NCBI RefSeq assembly: GCF_000757485.1
Contig: NZ_JPYO01000046.1
Span: 221,257-285,256, forward strand
Direction: 5' to 3'
DNA length: 64,000 nt
Source of the DNA: Achromobacter sp. RTa
GTDB lineage: Bacteria > Pseudomonadota > Gammaproteobacteria > Burkholderiales > Burkholderiaceae_B
The stretch's first letter is position 1, and each line of letters starts with the position of its first letter. The position numbers and the translations under genes were made by a program. The notes beneath the pieces are model-generated. The model searched no databases. It worked only from the letters and a program-made list of their open reading frames with translations, and was not told where the DNA came from. Below are positions 15,983-24,755 of the stretch, piece after piece.

Positions 15983-17128
15983 TTAAATCGTTACCGCCTG
16001 TTCGAGCCGCAAGCCGCCTCGTCCTGTATCCAGAGTCACGCGCGCGCCCAGCGGCAGGGTCAGGTTCGGGTCGCCGTGGCCGCTGGGCCAGCCGCCCAGC
16101 ACAGGAATACCGCGGGCGCGGAATTGATCGAGGACCAGCGGGTACAGCATGCCCTGGGCCTGTGCGTCGTCCATCGATACGCCCAGGATGCGCGTGAAAT
16201 TGCCGACCAGCACGCCCTTGACGCCGTCGAACTTGCCGGCGGCGGCCAGTTGGCTCAGCAGGCGATCCACCCTGGGCAGCGCTTCGTTGACATCTTCGAT
16301 GAACAGGATCGAGTCGCGGGTGTCGATCTCGTTGGGGGAGCCGATCAGCGCGGCGATCAGCGCGAGGTTGCCCCCGACCAGCCGTCCGGTGGCCGTGCCC
16401 GGGATGAGTTCCGTCGCGGTGGCGTCCAACGGCGGCTCGATCCACGCCCCCTGCCCCACCTGCCCGCCGATCATGGCCAGCAGATGGGATTCCGTGGGCT
16501 GGCGTTTACCGGCAAGCATGTCCTGGGCCAGCATCGGGCCGTGGAAGGTAACGAAGCCCGCGTGCCGCTGCACGGCCAGATGCAGCGCCGTGATGTCGCT
16601 GTAGCCGATGAAGGGCTTGGGGTTCCGGCGCAGCAGGCCGAAGTCCAGCCTGTCCAGCAGGCGCCATGATCCGAAACCGCCCTGCAGGCACCACACGGCG
16701 CCGATGTCCGGCGCGGCGAATGCCGCATGCAGGTCGGCGAGCCGCTCGGCATCGGTGCCCGCCAGGTAGTCGTACGGGGCGTCCAGGCGGGTGCGTGAGG
16801 CAGGCATGACCTGCGCGGCGTATCCTCGCGCTTCCAGCCATTGCGCGGCAAGATCGCTGGCGTCCGGCGCGGCGGACGCGGGGGCCACGATGGCGACCCG
16901 GGCGCCCGGCCTGAGCGCCGGCACGGCCGACGCCGCCGCTCCTGCGTGGGAAGCCGGGGGCGCGGGCCGGACAGGCCCCGGCGCTTTGCGTGGGGCTACG
17001 GCGGCGGGGCTCGCGCAGCCGCCCAACACGGCGGCGGACAGGCCCAGCAGGCCGGCGTTGATCAGGAAGTTCCTGCGTCCTTCGGCAAGGCGCTGGTCCT
17101 GGCCGGCGAGCGATTCCGTCATTGTCAT
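15983..17128 (-). CDS. ldcA: LD-carboxypeptidase (S66 family), lipoprotein-like
   Basis: A 381-residue murein LD-carboxypeptidase that removes terminal D-Ala from tetrapeptides. An N-terminal export signal of about 40 residues ends in LLGLSAAVLGGC, a lipobox with Cys, and includes RRNF, which is Tat-like. The catalytic Ser lies in FIGYSDITALH, the Glu in LFIEDVNEAL and the His in GGWPSGHGDPNL. Many LdcA proteins are cytoplasmic, so an exported or lipid-anchored form is a variant. The gene lies 10 bases after the stop of the pseudouridine-synthase-like gene (17138-17863), so the two form an operon. Confidence 0.85.
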   Translation of the reverse strand: MTMTESLAGQDQRLAEGRRNFLINAGLLGLSAAVLGGCASPAAVAPRKAPGPVRPAPPASHAGAAASAVPALRPGARVAIVAPASAAPDASDLAAQWLEARGYAAQVMPASRTRLDAPYDYLAGTDAERLADLHAAFAAPDIGAVWCLQGGFGSWRLLDRLDFGLLRRNPKPFIGYSDITALHLAVQRHAGFVTFHGPMLAQDMLAGKRQPTESHLLAMIGGQVGQGAWIEPPLDATATELIPGTATGRLVGGNLALIAALIGSPNEIDTRDSILFIEDVNEALPRVDRLLSQLAAAGKFDGVKGVLVGNFTRILGVSMDDAQAQGMLYPLVLDQFRARGIPVLGGWPSGHGDPNLTLPLGARVTLDTGRGGLRLEQAVTI

Positions 17129-17137
17129 TCCTGTTCC

Positions 17138-17863
17138 TCAGAACCGTTCATAGGCAAGGCGATAACGCCATTGCCCCGCTGCCAGGCCCGCCATCGGCAG
17201 GCGCCCGATGCGGATGCGCCGCAGCGCCTGCAAGCGCAGGCCGGCGCTATCGCACACGTACTCGATGAATCCCGGATCCGGCGTCTTCAAGGCGAAGCGG
17301 AGATGGGTTTCGTTCTGCCAGCTGATTTTCATGGGCGTGGCGGCGCGGCCTTCGTAAGCCAGACCGCGCTGCAGGCGCGCCAGGTCCCCTTCCTTCAATT
17401 GGCCCGACACATGAGCCACGTATTCCTGTTCGACATGGCGGCTTTCCTCCAGCAGCTTGCGCGCCACGGGATACTCCTGCGTATACACGAGCAGCCCGCT
17501 GGCCGCGCGCTCCAGGGGCGTCACCAGCCGCAGGCCATTGAACATGCGTTTCAGATAGCGCAGGCCGGAGCGGTCGCCCGGCATCAGGTTTTCGGGCAGG
17601 ATCAGGTCGCGGGCGGAACCGGCTTCGTCGCTGGCATACAGGCCGGCCGGCTTGTGCAGCAGAATGGTGACCGGACGAGCCACTTCCAGGCGCGCGCCCG
17701 GCAGCAGGCTCACGGCCTGGCCTGGGGCCACCCGGTAGCCGGGCTCTTCGACCCTTTCCCCGTCCACGGCGACCCAGCCGCCTTCTATATATCGTTCGGC
17801 GTCGCCCCGGGAGCAGGACTGTTCCGCGGCCACGCGCTTGGCCAGGCGCACGCTGTCGCTCAT
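17138..17863 (-). CDS. RsuA/RluF-like S4-domain protein lacking the catalytic Asp
   Basis: A 241-residue protein with an N-terminal S4 RNA-binding domain (LAKRVAAEQSCSRGDAERYI, then GWVAVDGERV) and an RsuA/RluB/RluF-type pseudouridine synthase domain (LLHKPAG, then LVTPLERAASGLLVYTQ). In active enzymes the motif is GRLD-x-x-(S/T)-x-GL, with Asp as the catalytic residue. Here the aligned segment is TPLERAASGL, with Glu in place of Asp and no GR. The C-terminal IRIGRLPMAGLAAGQWR is family-typical. It is probably an RNA-binding relative that lost or changed pseudouridylation. It lies upstream of the LD-carboxypeptidase gene with a 9-base gap. Confidence 0.8.
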   Translation of the reverse strand: MSDSVRLAKRVAAEQSCSRGDAERYIEGGWVAVDGERVEEPGYRVAPGQAVSLLPGARLEVARPVTILLHKPAGLYASDEAGSARDLILPENLMPGDRSGLRYLKRMFNGLRLVTPLERAASGLLVYTQEYPVARKLLEESRHVEQEYVAHVSGQLKEGDLARLQRGLAYEGRAATPMKISWQNETHLRFALKTPDPGFIEYVCDSAGLRLQALRRIRIGRLPMAGLAAGQWRYRLAYERF

Positions 17864-18020
17864 TGCCGCACCGCTTTGCGCGTGGGCGCCGCAGAACGTC
17901 GCGGGCCGGGGAAAGTACCGCGGGCGGGCGGGAATGGGAGCATCGTCATGAGGTATTGCCGGGTGGCCGTGCCAAAAAAGCAGATGTTACGACACCCGGC
18001 GCCATGGGCGCGCCAGCCCC

Positions 18021-19169
18021 TCAGGCCGCGGGAGGCGATCCGGCGCCGCCCGCCGCCTGAGAGGCTGGCGCCTGGCCCGGCGTTCCCGCCTGGGGTTCCA
18101 GCGGAATGGACGCAGGCGCAGGCGCCTCGTCGATCCAGGCCTTCAGCAGCGTCTGCGTCACGGCCAGGATCACGGGGCCGATAAATAGCCCCACGATCCC
18201 GAAAGCGAACATGCCGCCCAGCACCCCCGCCAGGATCAGCAGCAGCGACAGGTTCACGCCCCGCTTGATCAGCATGGGCCGCAGGAGATTGTCCAGCGTG
18301 GCGACCACCACCGCCCAGACCAGCAGCACCGCGGCGGCGAACTTCATTTCGTTCTGGAACAGCCAGGCGACTCCGCCCAGCATGGGCAGGAACGGGCCCA
18401 GTTGCGCCAGGCACAGCATGACCATGAGCGCGGTCAGGATGCCTGCCGCCGGCACGCCGGCAATCCACAGGCCGATGCCGCCCAGGGCCGACTGCACGAC
18501 CGCCGTGACCACGATGCCCAGCGCCACCGCCCGGATCGCCAACCCGGCCAGCTTGACCGCGGACATGCCGCGCTGCCCCGACAGGCGGTTGAAGAAGCGC
18601 AGCACGAAGTCGGCCGCCACGTCTCCCTTGCTGTAGAGGATACCGGCGATCACGACGGTGATCAGCATGTGCATGACGAACACGCCGACGATGGCGGCGT
18701 GGCCGAGCAGCCAGCGCGCGGCGGTGGTGATGTAGGGTTCGAGCTTGGCCAGCAGCCCCCCGGCGCCGGCGTCCGACAGGGCCTGCCATTCATCGGCAAC
18801 CCTGGGCCCGGCCAGGGGGATGTTGCGGATCCAGGAAGGAGGAGCCAGCAGCGCGTAGTCGGGCAGGCTCTTGATGGCCGCCATGATGGCGCCGCCGTGC
18901 AGCGCCAGCGTGGAGATGGCCTGGTACAGGGGCAGCACGATAACGAACAGCAGGAGGAACAGCATGACGACGGTGGCGATCCAGCGGCGTCCGCCGCAGC
19001 GTCGTTGTATCGCCAACAGCACGGGCCAGGTGGCGACGACAATGGTGGTCGCCCAGATCAGGCCCGGCAGGAATGGCCGCAGGACGTAAAGACTGCCCAC
19101 CATCAGCGCGGAAAGTATGACGATGACAAGCAGGATGCGGGCAATGTCGACCGATTGACGTGGATTCAC
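18021..19169 (-). CDS. AI-2E family transporter (YdiK-type)
   Basis: A 382-residue inner-membrane protein with about eight helices: two N-terminal pairs (ILLVIVILSALMVGSLYVL, VVMLFLLLFVIVLPLYQAI), a soluble loop, and a C-terminal block with LLILAGVLGGMFAFGIVGLF, the family signature. The last 40 residues are a Pro/Ala-rich cytoplasmic tail. Members are called autoinducer-2 exporters, but many act as Na+/H+ antiporters or are uncharacterised, so substrate is not assigned. It is monocistronic, and the 157-base gap downstream (17864-18020) shows nothing clear. Confidence 0.8.
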   Translation of the reverse strand: MNPRQSVDIARILLVIVILSALMVGSLYVLRPFLPGLIWATTIVVATWPVLLAIQRRCGGRRWIATVVMLFLLLFVIVLPLYQAISTLALHGGAIMAAIKSLPDYALLAPPSWIRNIPLAGPRVADEWQALSDAGAGGLLAKLEPYITTAARWLLGHAAIVGVFVMHMLITVVIAGILYSKGDVAADFVLRFFNRLSGQRGMSAVKLAGLAIRAVALGIVVTAVVQSALGGIGLWIAGVPAAGILTALMVMLCLAQLGPFLPMLGGVAWLFQNEMKFAAAVLLVWAVVVATLDNLLRPMLIKRGVNLSLLLILAGVLGGMFAFGIVGLFIGPVILAVTQTLLKAWIDEAPAPASIPLEPQAGTPGQAPASQAAGGAGSPPAA

Positions 19170-19284
19170 CCGCTGCTCCTGACAAGGCCCGCGGCCCTGG
19201 ATGATGGCGCTTGGCGACCAGCGGGCGCCCGCCCGGGTGATACGCGCCGATGCGTTCCTGCGAATTTATCCGAAAATCGGCCGC

Positions 19285-20364
19285 CTAGGGAAAGCGGGGC
19301 TTGCGCGTGGCCCGCCGCTTCCACCACAGCCATATGCCGCTGATGCCCAGCGCGCCGAGCGCCACGCCCAGCAGCGCGACGGCGGCCTGCCCAAGGACTC
19401 CGCCCAGTTCGCCCGTATGCAGTGGATACAGGATGGAGTTCACTTTGGCGCCGGGATCCAGTTCGTTCCAGCGATGCCAGGCAAGCACGGCTGCGCTGCG
19501 CGGATCCAGCCACACGGTGGAGCGGCCATTGGGATGCGGATCGTCCGGCACGCGCAGGCGCACCGCCATCGGACGGTCGGCGCGCGGGGTGTAGAGAAAG
19601 TAGCCTATCGTGGCGCCGGGCTCCACCGCCAGCGCGGCGGCCGCCAGCTCGTCCAGCGGCCTTATCGGCCCCGCGCCGGGCGGCAGCGCCGGCGCAACGG
19701 CGCGCTCCTGGCCCAGGGCCGCGCTGATCCAGCCGCCTATCGGCCGCCATGCGAGGTAGGCGCCGGTCGCGATGCTGACGGCCAAAACCAGCGCGAGGAT
19801 GGCGCCGCCATTGCGGTGGACGTCGAACAGCGCGCGCAGCGTGCCTTTGTCGAACGCCATGCGCAGCGAAGGCGGCCATCTGCGGGGCCACCAGACCGCC
19901 AGGCCCGAAACCAGCAAGACGGCATAGGCCAGCGCCGCCCAGGCCAGCGCCGCTCGGCCGGTCTTGTCGAGCATCAGGGAGCTGTGCAGGCTGAAGACCG
20001 TGGCGACGAGGCCTTCTCCGTCGCGGCGCCGGCCCTGCTCCCCGCCCGTGGCGGGATCCAGGAACAGGGTTCCACGCCAGGCGCCGCGCACCAGCACCTG
20101 CAGGGTCTCGCCCATCTCGCGTGGCGGCCGGAAAGTGAAGGCGGCGTCGGGCCCGAACTCCGCCGCAAGGCGATTGCGCAGCGCTTCCAGCGGCGCCGCG
20201 TCCGGCGCCGGCGCGTGGCGGGCCACAAAATAGGCGGGATGCAGCCACTGGTCGATGGGCCGCGCGGCCACCAGCAGCGCGCCGCTGAGGCCGGACAGGA
20301 TCAGGATCCCGCCCAGCCCCAAGGCGACCCAGCGGTGGAAGAACAACCACAGGCGGCGCGGCAT
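19285..20364 (-). CDS. PepSY-associated transmembrane protein (siderophore-utilisation type)
   Basis: A 359-residue inner-membrane protein with four helices: an N-terminal one (WVALGLGGILILSGLSGALL), two in the middle, and a C-terminal one followed by a basic end (WLWWKRRATRKPRFP). PepSY-like periplasmic segments lie between them, and HRWVAL plus FSLHSSLML contain the conserved His residues. Such proteins follow TonB receptors and are thought to reduce or release iron from siderophores. The gene begins only nine bases after the TonB receptor stop, so it belongs to that iron-uptake operon. Confidence 0.85.
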   Translation of the reverse strand: MPRRLWLFFHRWVALGLGGILILSGLSGALLVAARPIDQWLHPAYFVARHAPAPDAAPLEALRNRLAAEFGPDAAFTFRPPREMGETLQVLVRGAWRGTLFLDPATGGEQGRRRDGEGLVATVFSLHSSLMLDKTGRAALAWAALAYAVLLVSGLAVWWPRRWPPSLRMAFDKGTLRALFDVHRNGGAILALVLAVSIATGAYLAWRPIGGWISAALGQERAVAPALPPGAGPIRPLDELAAAALAVEPGATIGYFLYTPRADRPMAVRLRVPDDPHPNGRSTVWLDPRSAAVLAWHRWNELDPGAKVNSILYPLHTGELGGVLGQAAVALLGVALGALGISGIWLWWKRRATRKPRFP

Positions 20365-20373
20365 GCTGTTCGA

Positions 20374-22794
20374 TCAGTATGCGAGGCGGGCCTGGACGTA
20401 GACCATGCGCGGCGCGCCGACCATCCGCCCGCCGTTCGTGTCGACGTTGCGCGTGTAGTAGCGGCGGTCGAAAAGATTGTTGACGCCCAGCGCCAGTTCG
20501 CTGCCTTTCCATTGCGGCAGCTTGTAGCTGAGCTGCGCATTCCATACGCTGAAGCCCGGTATGCGGCCATTGCTGGCATCGGCAGGCTCGCTCTCGGTGT
20601 TGGCCGTGTCCGAATACTGTCCGCTCTGGGCCGTGGTGTACAGATTGAATGCCCAGTTGCGCGTCGTATAGCGGCCGCCCAGCGTGCCGGTCTGGCGCGA
20701 GTAGAACGGCACGTCGTTGCCTTCGAACTCGCCGGATTTCTGGATGGCGCGCACGTAGGTGTAATTGGCGTAGAGGTTCAGGCCGGCTAGCGGGCCGGAC
20801 TTGTCGAAGTCGTAGTCGATCGCAAATTCCACGCCATTGTGGGTGGTCGCGCCCAGGTTCCGGAAGACCGCGGGGTTGGTGCCCGGGATGGACAGGATCT
20901 GGTTGTCGAACTTCAGATTGAAGACCGTGAATTCGGTATGCATCTGCTCGCCCGAGTAGCGCATGCCGGCCTCCAGGGTCTTGGCCACTTCCGGATCCAG
21001 CGGGTTGGACGCCGACATCGAATTCAACTGCGTGTACTGCACGGCGCCGAACGAGGTGCTGTAGTTGGTATAGAGCGTCAGCGCGTCGCTGACGAGATAG
21101 GCGATGTTCAGCGACGGCAGGCCGCGGCTGTTGCGCACATGGAAGGCGGAGTCGTTCGCGGTGCCGTTGGGTTGCCGGTCGCTGCGTATGCGCTCGTAGC
21201 GGACGCCTGGCGTCACGCGCCAGTTGCCGTAGGCGATGCGGTCGTCCAGATAGACGGAGTGGGCCTGCGTTTCATTGTCGAAGGTCTGCGCGGCGCCCGT
21301 CCGCAGCCCCGTCAGCAGCGACTCCGAGTAGCGCTTGTCCTGTCCGGTCTCGTGGATATAGCGGTAGCCTACGGTCACGTCGTGGGTAGTCGGCCCCCAC
21401 TCGATGCGCTGGGTGTAGCGCGGCTCGATGCCCAGCACCTGATTGTTGCGGGGCTGGTAGTCGTTGCGCCCGGCCGCGGCGTTGATGAGAGAACTCTTGC
21501 GGGAACTGTCGTAGTGGTAGGCGCGCACCTCGAACTCCTGCGTATCCGAGATCGAGTTCAGATAGCCGATATCGACCTGGTCGCGCTGTCCTTTCCAGTA
21601 GTCGGTGGGATGGGTGTTCTGGAAAGGGTCGTCGCGGTACTGAGCCACGGTCAGCCCGCCCGGCGTCATGGACTTGACGTCGTAATGGGCGAACTTGCCA
21701 TAGATTTCGGATGAAGGAGTGAGCTCGTAGCGCCATTTCAGCGCGACGTCGTTATAGCGGTCGTGGCTGCCGTCGCGCCATTGCTCGCCGTCCATGCCCG
21801 AGTACATCAGGGCCACGCCCAGGCCGTTGTCGAACCGGGTGCCCAGGAAGCCGGTGTATTGCGTGTTGGCGCCGCCATGGCTGAAGACGTTGTAGCGCGC
21901 CGAGGCGTCCGCGGTCAGCCCTCCACGGTTCGGGATCGGACGGGTATTGAAATTGATCACGCCGCCCACGTTCTGCGGGCCATAGCGCACGGCCCCGCCG
22001 CCGCGCACCACGTCGATCGATTCGATGTTCCCCAGGCTGGTCGGCGACATCACCAGGTTGGGCTGGCCGTAGGGAGCCATGGCCATCGGAATGCCGTCGA
22101 GCAGCATCGTCGTGCGGAACGAGTTGCGCGGATTCAGGCCGCGGATCCCCACGTGCAGCCCGACCGAGCTGCCGGTGGCGCTGGTGCTGCCGCTGATCTG
22201 CACGCCCGGAACCCGGCGCAATGCGTCGGCGACGCTGGTTGCGCCGCTATCCGCGATGTCCTTGCGCTGCAGCAGCGTGCGCGCGCCTCCGAACGTCTGG
22301 ACGCTGTTCGCCAGGCCCGTGCCCAGCCAATCGCCGCTGACCTGGATCGCCTCCAGGGTGCCCGACCCCGCCGGGGGAGCCGCGGCAGCGGCGGGGGCGG
22401 CTGTCGCGGCCGCGCCGCGCAGCACATAGCCCTGCCCTGGCTGGGCCACCGCCGTCAGGCCGGTGCCGCTCAACAACTGGTCCAGCCCCGCGCGTATCCC
22501 GTAGCTGCCTTGCAGCCCCTGGGTGGTCCGGCCGGCGGCATCCTCCGGACGGAACGACACGGTAATGCCGCCGGCCTTGGCGAACGCGGCCACCGCCTGG
22601 TCCAGCGGGCCCGCCGGGATGTGATAGCTGCGTACCGCGGCGGCCTGCTCGGCTGTCTGCGCCCGGGCCGGCGGAGCGGCGGCGAAAACGGCGGTCAGCG
22701 CCAGGGCCATGGCGGCCAGGCGCAATGCCTCTTGAGGCGCCCGGCGCGAGGCGGCAGCCTCGGCACGGGGTTGTAGTCGGTATCGCGGTCCCAC
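20374..22794 (-). CDS. TonB-dependent siderophore receptor with STN signalling domain (FecA type)
   Basis: An outer-membrane receptor of about 806 residues. After the signal peptide (LAAMALALTAVFAAAPPARA) there is an STN domain (YHIPAGPLDQAVAAFAKAGG, about 75 residues) that signals to FecR, then the plug and a 22-strand barrel that ends in an aromatic C-terminus (VQARLAY). I place the start at GTG 22794 because AAAGGG lies nine bases upstream; ATG 22803 abuts that site and ATG 22830 has none. With the FecR and FecI genes upstream it forms a complete cell-surface signalling system for a ferric siderophore. The ligand is not predictable here. Confidence 0.88.
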   Translation of the reverse strand: MGPRYRLQPRAEAAASRRAPQEALRLAAMALALTAVFAAAPPARAQTAEQAAAVRSYHIPAGPLDQAVAAFAKAGGITVSFRPEDAAGRTTQGLQGSYGIRAGLDQLLSGTGLTAVAQPGQGYVLRGAAATAAPAAAAAPPAGSGTLEAIQVSGDWLGTGLANSVQTFGGARTLLQRKDIADSGATSVADALRRVPGVQISGSTSATGSSVGLHVGIRGLNPRNSFRTTMLLDGIPMAMAPYGQPNLVMSPTSLGNIESIDVVRGGGAVRYGPQNVGGVINFNTRPIPNRGGLTADASARYNVFSHGGANTQYTGFLGTRFDNGLGVALMYSGMDGEQWRDGSHDRYNDVALKWRYELTPSSEIYGKFAHYDVKSMTPGGLTVAQYRDDPFQNTHPTDYWKGQRDQVDIGYLNSISDTQEFEVRAYHYDSSRKSSLINAAAGRNDYQPRNNQVLGIEPRYTQRIEWGPTTHDVTVGYRYIHETGQDKRYSESLLTGLRTGAAQTFDNETQAHSVYLDDRIAYGNWRVTPGVRYERIRSDRQPNGTANDSAFHVRNSRGLPSLNIAYLVSDALTLYTNYSTSFGAVQYTQLNSMSASNPLDPEVAKTLEAGMRYSGEQMHTEFTVFNLKFDNQILSIPGTNPAVFRNLGATTHNGVEFAIDYDFDKSGPLAGLNLYANYTYVRAIQKSGEFEGNDVPFYSRQTGTLGGRYTTRNWAFNLYTTAQSGQYSDTANTESEPADASNGRIPGFSVWNAQLSYKLPQWKGSELALGVNNLFDRRYYTRNVDTNGGRMVGAPRMVYVQARLAY

Positions 22795-22915
22795 GTTACA
22801 CATCCCTTTCACATCGTCGATGGGTGGCATGCCGGACAAGGCCCGGCGAAAGGGACATGCAAACCCTGATTTAATTGCAAGCAAATGATACAAATGGGCT
22901 GCGTCGCTGCCCGGG

Positions 22916-23902
22916 TCAGGAGGCCCGCGCGCCCACGGTGACCCAATAGCGGGTGCGCGACGTTACCCGGACGCCCAGAGTCTCCGCCACGATGGCCAAC
23001 ACGGCGTCGGTATCGTCCAGCCGGAACACCCCTGACACGCGCAGGCCGGCCACGGCGGGATCGCAACGGATCACGCCCGGACGGTAGCGCGACAGCTCGT
23101 CCAGGAACGCGTCCAGGCGCAGATTGTTCGCTTCGATGATGCCTCGCGTCCAGCCGGGGGCGTTCCGGCTGGCCGGCAGGCTGGCCTTGAATGCGCTGGC
23201 GGTGAAGCTGAGGGATTCGCCCGCATTGACGATGCGGGCCGCCCCGCCGCCATGCAGGCTGACTTCGACCCGGTGTTCCTGCACGGACAGCGAGGTCATT
23301 GCTTCGCCATCATTCCACTGCCGGACCACGAAGCGGGTGCCGAGCGCCCGCATCCGGCCCTGGGGCGTTTCGATGAAGAAGGGCCTTGCCCTGCCCTGGC
23401 GGTCGGCGGCGGTGCGGACGTAGATCTCGCCGCCCCGCAAGTGCAGCAGCCGGGAGTGTTCCGAATAGAGCACGTCGAGCCCGGTATCGGTGTTCAGGTG
23501 CACGTGGCTGCCGTCGGCCAGCACCATATCGCGGCTTTCGCCCACGGCAGTGCGGTAATCCTCGCCGCCCGGCCCGGCCAGGTGGCGGTACCCCAGCCAC
23601 GCGGCGGGCAGCGCCACGCCCAGCGAGGCCAATGTCCGTATCACCGCGCGCCGGTTGGTCTTCTGCTGGCGCGTGAGCAGCGGCACGCCGAGCGCCGGCG
23701 GAACGGCCCCGAACTGCTTGCTCAAGAGCTGCGCGCGCTGCCAGGCGAGCTCCCGCTCGGGGCTTGTATGGCGCCAGCGTTCGAAGGCGGCGTGGTCCTC
23801 GGGGCCTGCTTCGCCGGAGTGCAGCCGCACCAGCCAGCGGGCGGCCTCCCGGATGACGGCGGTATCGAGCGGCACGGATTCGGGGGCGGCCATGGCGCTC
23901 AT
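22916..23902 (-). CDS. fecR: FecR-family anti-sigma regulator
   Basis: A 328-residue FecR protein. The N-terminal cytoplasmic part has the DUF4880 pattern (AARWLVRLHSGEAGPEDHAAF, where W-x-x-R-L-x-S-G is typical), followed by one membrane helix (TLASLGVALPAAWLGY, residues 89-104) and the periplasmic FecR domain with GESRDMVLADGSHVHLNTDT. The C-terminal STN-like segment (LDAFLDELSRYRPG, then RVSGVFRL) contacts the receptor. The gene overlaps the sigma factor gene by four bases (ATGA). It passes the receptor's signal to the sigma factor. Confidence 0.9.
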   Translation of the reverse strand: MSAMAAPESVPLDTAVIREAARWLVRLHSGEAGPEDHAAFERWRHTSPERELAWQRAQLLSKQFGAVPPALGVPLLTRQQKTNRRAVIRTLASLGVALPAAWLGYRHLAGPGGEDYRTAVGESRDMVLADGSHVHLNTDTGLDVLYSEHSRLLHLRGGEIYVRTAADRQGRARPFFIETPQGRMRALGTRFVVRQWNDGEAMTSLSVQEHRVEVSLHGGGAARIVNAGESLSFTASAFKASLPASRNAPGWTRGIIEANNLRLDAFLDELSRYRPGVIRCDPAVAGLRVSGVFRLDDTDAVLAIVAETLGVRVTSRTRYWVTVGARAS

Positions 23903-24390
23903 TGCTCCAGCAAGGTCAGGCAGATTTCGAAGCCCTGGGCCATGTAGCGCTTCACCGTGCGATCGCTCAGCCCGGTCCTGGCGGCGATCTGCGCGTAGGA
24001 CAGGCCTTCAAGCTGCGATAGCACGAATACGGTCCTGGCCTGCGGCGCCAGGCCCGCCAGGAGCCGGTCCAGCTGTTGGAGCGCCTGTTGCACGGCCAGC
24101 AGGCTTTCCGGCGACGCGCCGGCTTCAGGAGGATGTGCGGCGACCGCTTCCAGCCAGGCCCGTTCGAGCGAGCGCCGGCGCCAGTGATCGTTGAGCAGCC
24201 CCTTGGCTATTGTCGTCAGGTAGGCCCTGGGCTGCCGCAGCCCGGACACCTCGTTGGGCTTGCGCAGCACGCGCAGCATGGTGTCATGGGCCAGGTCCAC
24301 CGCTTCGTCGCCCTGGTCGAGCCGCCGCCGCCACCACTGGCAAAGCCAGTCATAGTGGTCTTCACAAAGGACTTGGAGAGGGTTGGACAT
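23899..24390 (-). CDS. fecI: FecI-like ECF sigma factor
   Basis: A 163-residue ECF sigma factor. Region 2 (YDWLCQWWRRRLDQGDEAVDLAHDTMLRVL) and region 4 (LSYAQIAARTGLSDRTVKRYMAQG) are clear and match iron-starvation sigma factors. ATG 24390 is chosen because the longer frame starts at a TTG with no supporting context. It controls the receptor operon downstream and is probably repressed by Fur. A 19-base sequence at 24416-24434 matches 12 of 19 positions of the Fur consensus. Confidence 0.9.
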   Translation of the reverse strand: MSNPLQVLCEDHYDWLCQWWRRRLDQGDEAVDLAHDTMLRVLRKPNEVSGLRQPRAYLTTIAKGLLNDHWRRRSLERAWLEAVAAHPPEAGASPESLLAVQQALQQLDRLLAGLAPQARTVFVLSQLEGLSYAQIAARTGLSDRTVKRYMAQGFEICLTLLEQ

Positions 24391-24415
24391 GCGCGGGGCG
24401 GAGGCGGATTTCGCC

Positions 24416-24434
24416 GTGAATGATACCAAGAATC
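24416..24434. promoter_or_regulatory. Weak Fur-box candidate before fecI
   Basis: The 19 bases match 12 positions of GATAATGATAATCATTATC. The core AATGATAC (24419-24426) recurs upstream of the receptor gene at 22884-22891. The match is modest, so this is a candidate only. Confidence 0.35.
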
Positions 24435-24555
24435 GTTCTTAGTTTCGCATCTCCGATCCGCGCGAATTCGGGGGCGTATCCAGCGGCAGGCATGCAACTT
24501 GCCGGCGAGAAGGTTTGCCGGATCCCCGGCAGGCATCATCTTACGGAGGTACGCG

Positions 24556-24744
24556 ATGAGGACTCTGACCACTGCTGGCATATTGCTGGCCTTCCTGCTC
24601 GCTGGCTGTTCCAGCCCCAATTCCTACAACTCCGGTTCGCCGCGCTCCGGCAGTTCCATGGGGGCCGACCCGGCCAATTACCATTCGTCGAGCTTCGGCG
24701 AGCCTAACAACGAACCCTTCCAGGGCGTATATCCGGGCCATTGA
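24556..24744 (+). CDS. Small lipoprotein
   Basis: A 62-residue protein with a strong CGGAGGT ribosome site (24544-24550) six bases before ATG. The signal peptide ends in LLAFLLAGC, a clear lipobox with a Cys for lipid attachment. The mature part of about 43 residues is rich in Ser, Asn, Gly and Pro (PNSYNSGSPRSGSSMG), low-complexity and hydrophilic. It is divergent from fecI and ends 11 bases before the convergent coiled-coil gene. Function is unknown. Confidence 0.75.
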   Translation: MRTLTTAGILLAFLLAGCSSPNSYNSGSPRSGSSMGADPANYHSSSFGEPNNEPFQGVYPGH

Positions 24745-24755
24745 AGCCCGCCCCG

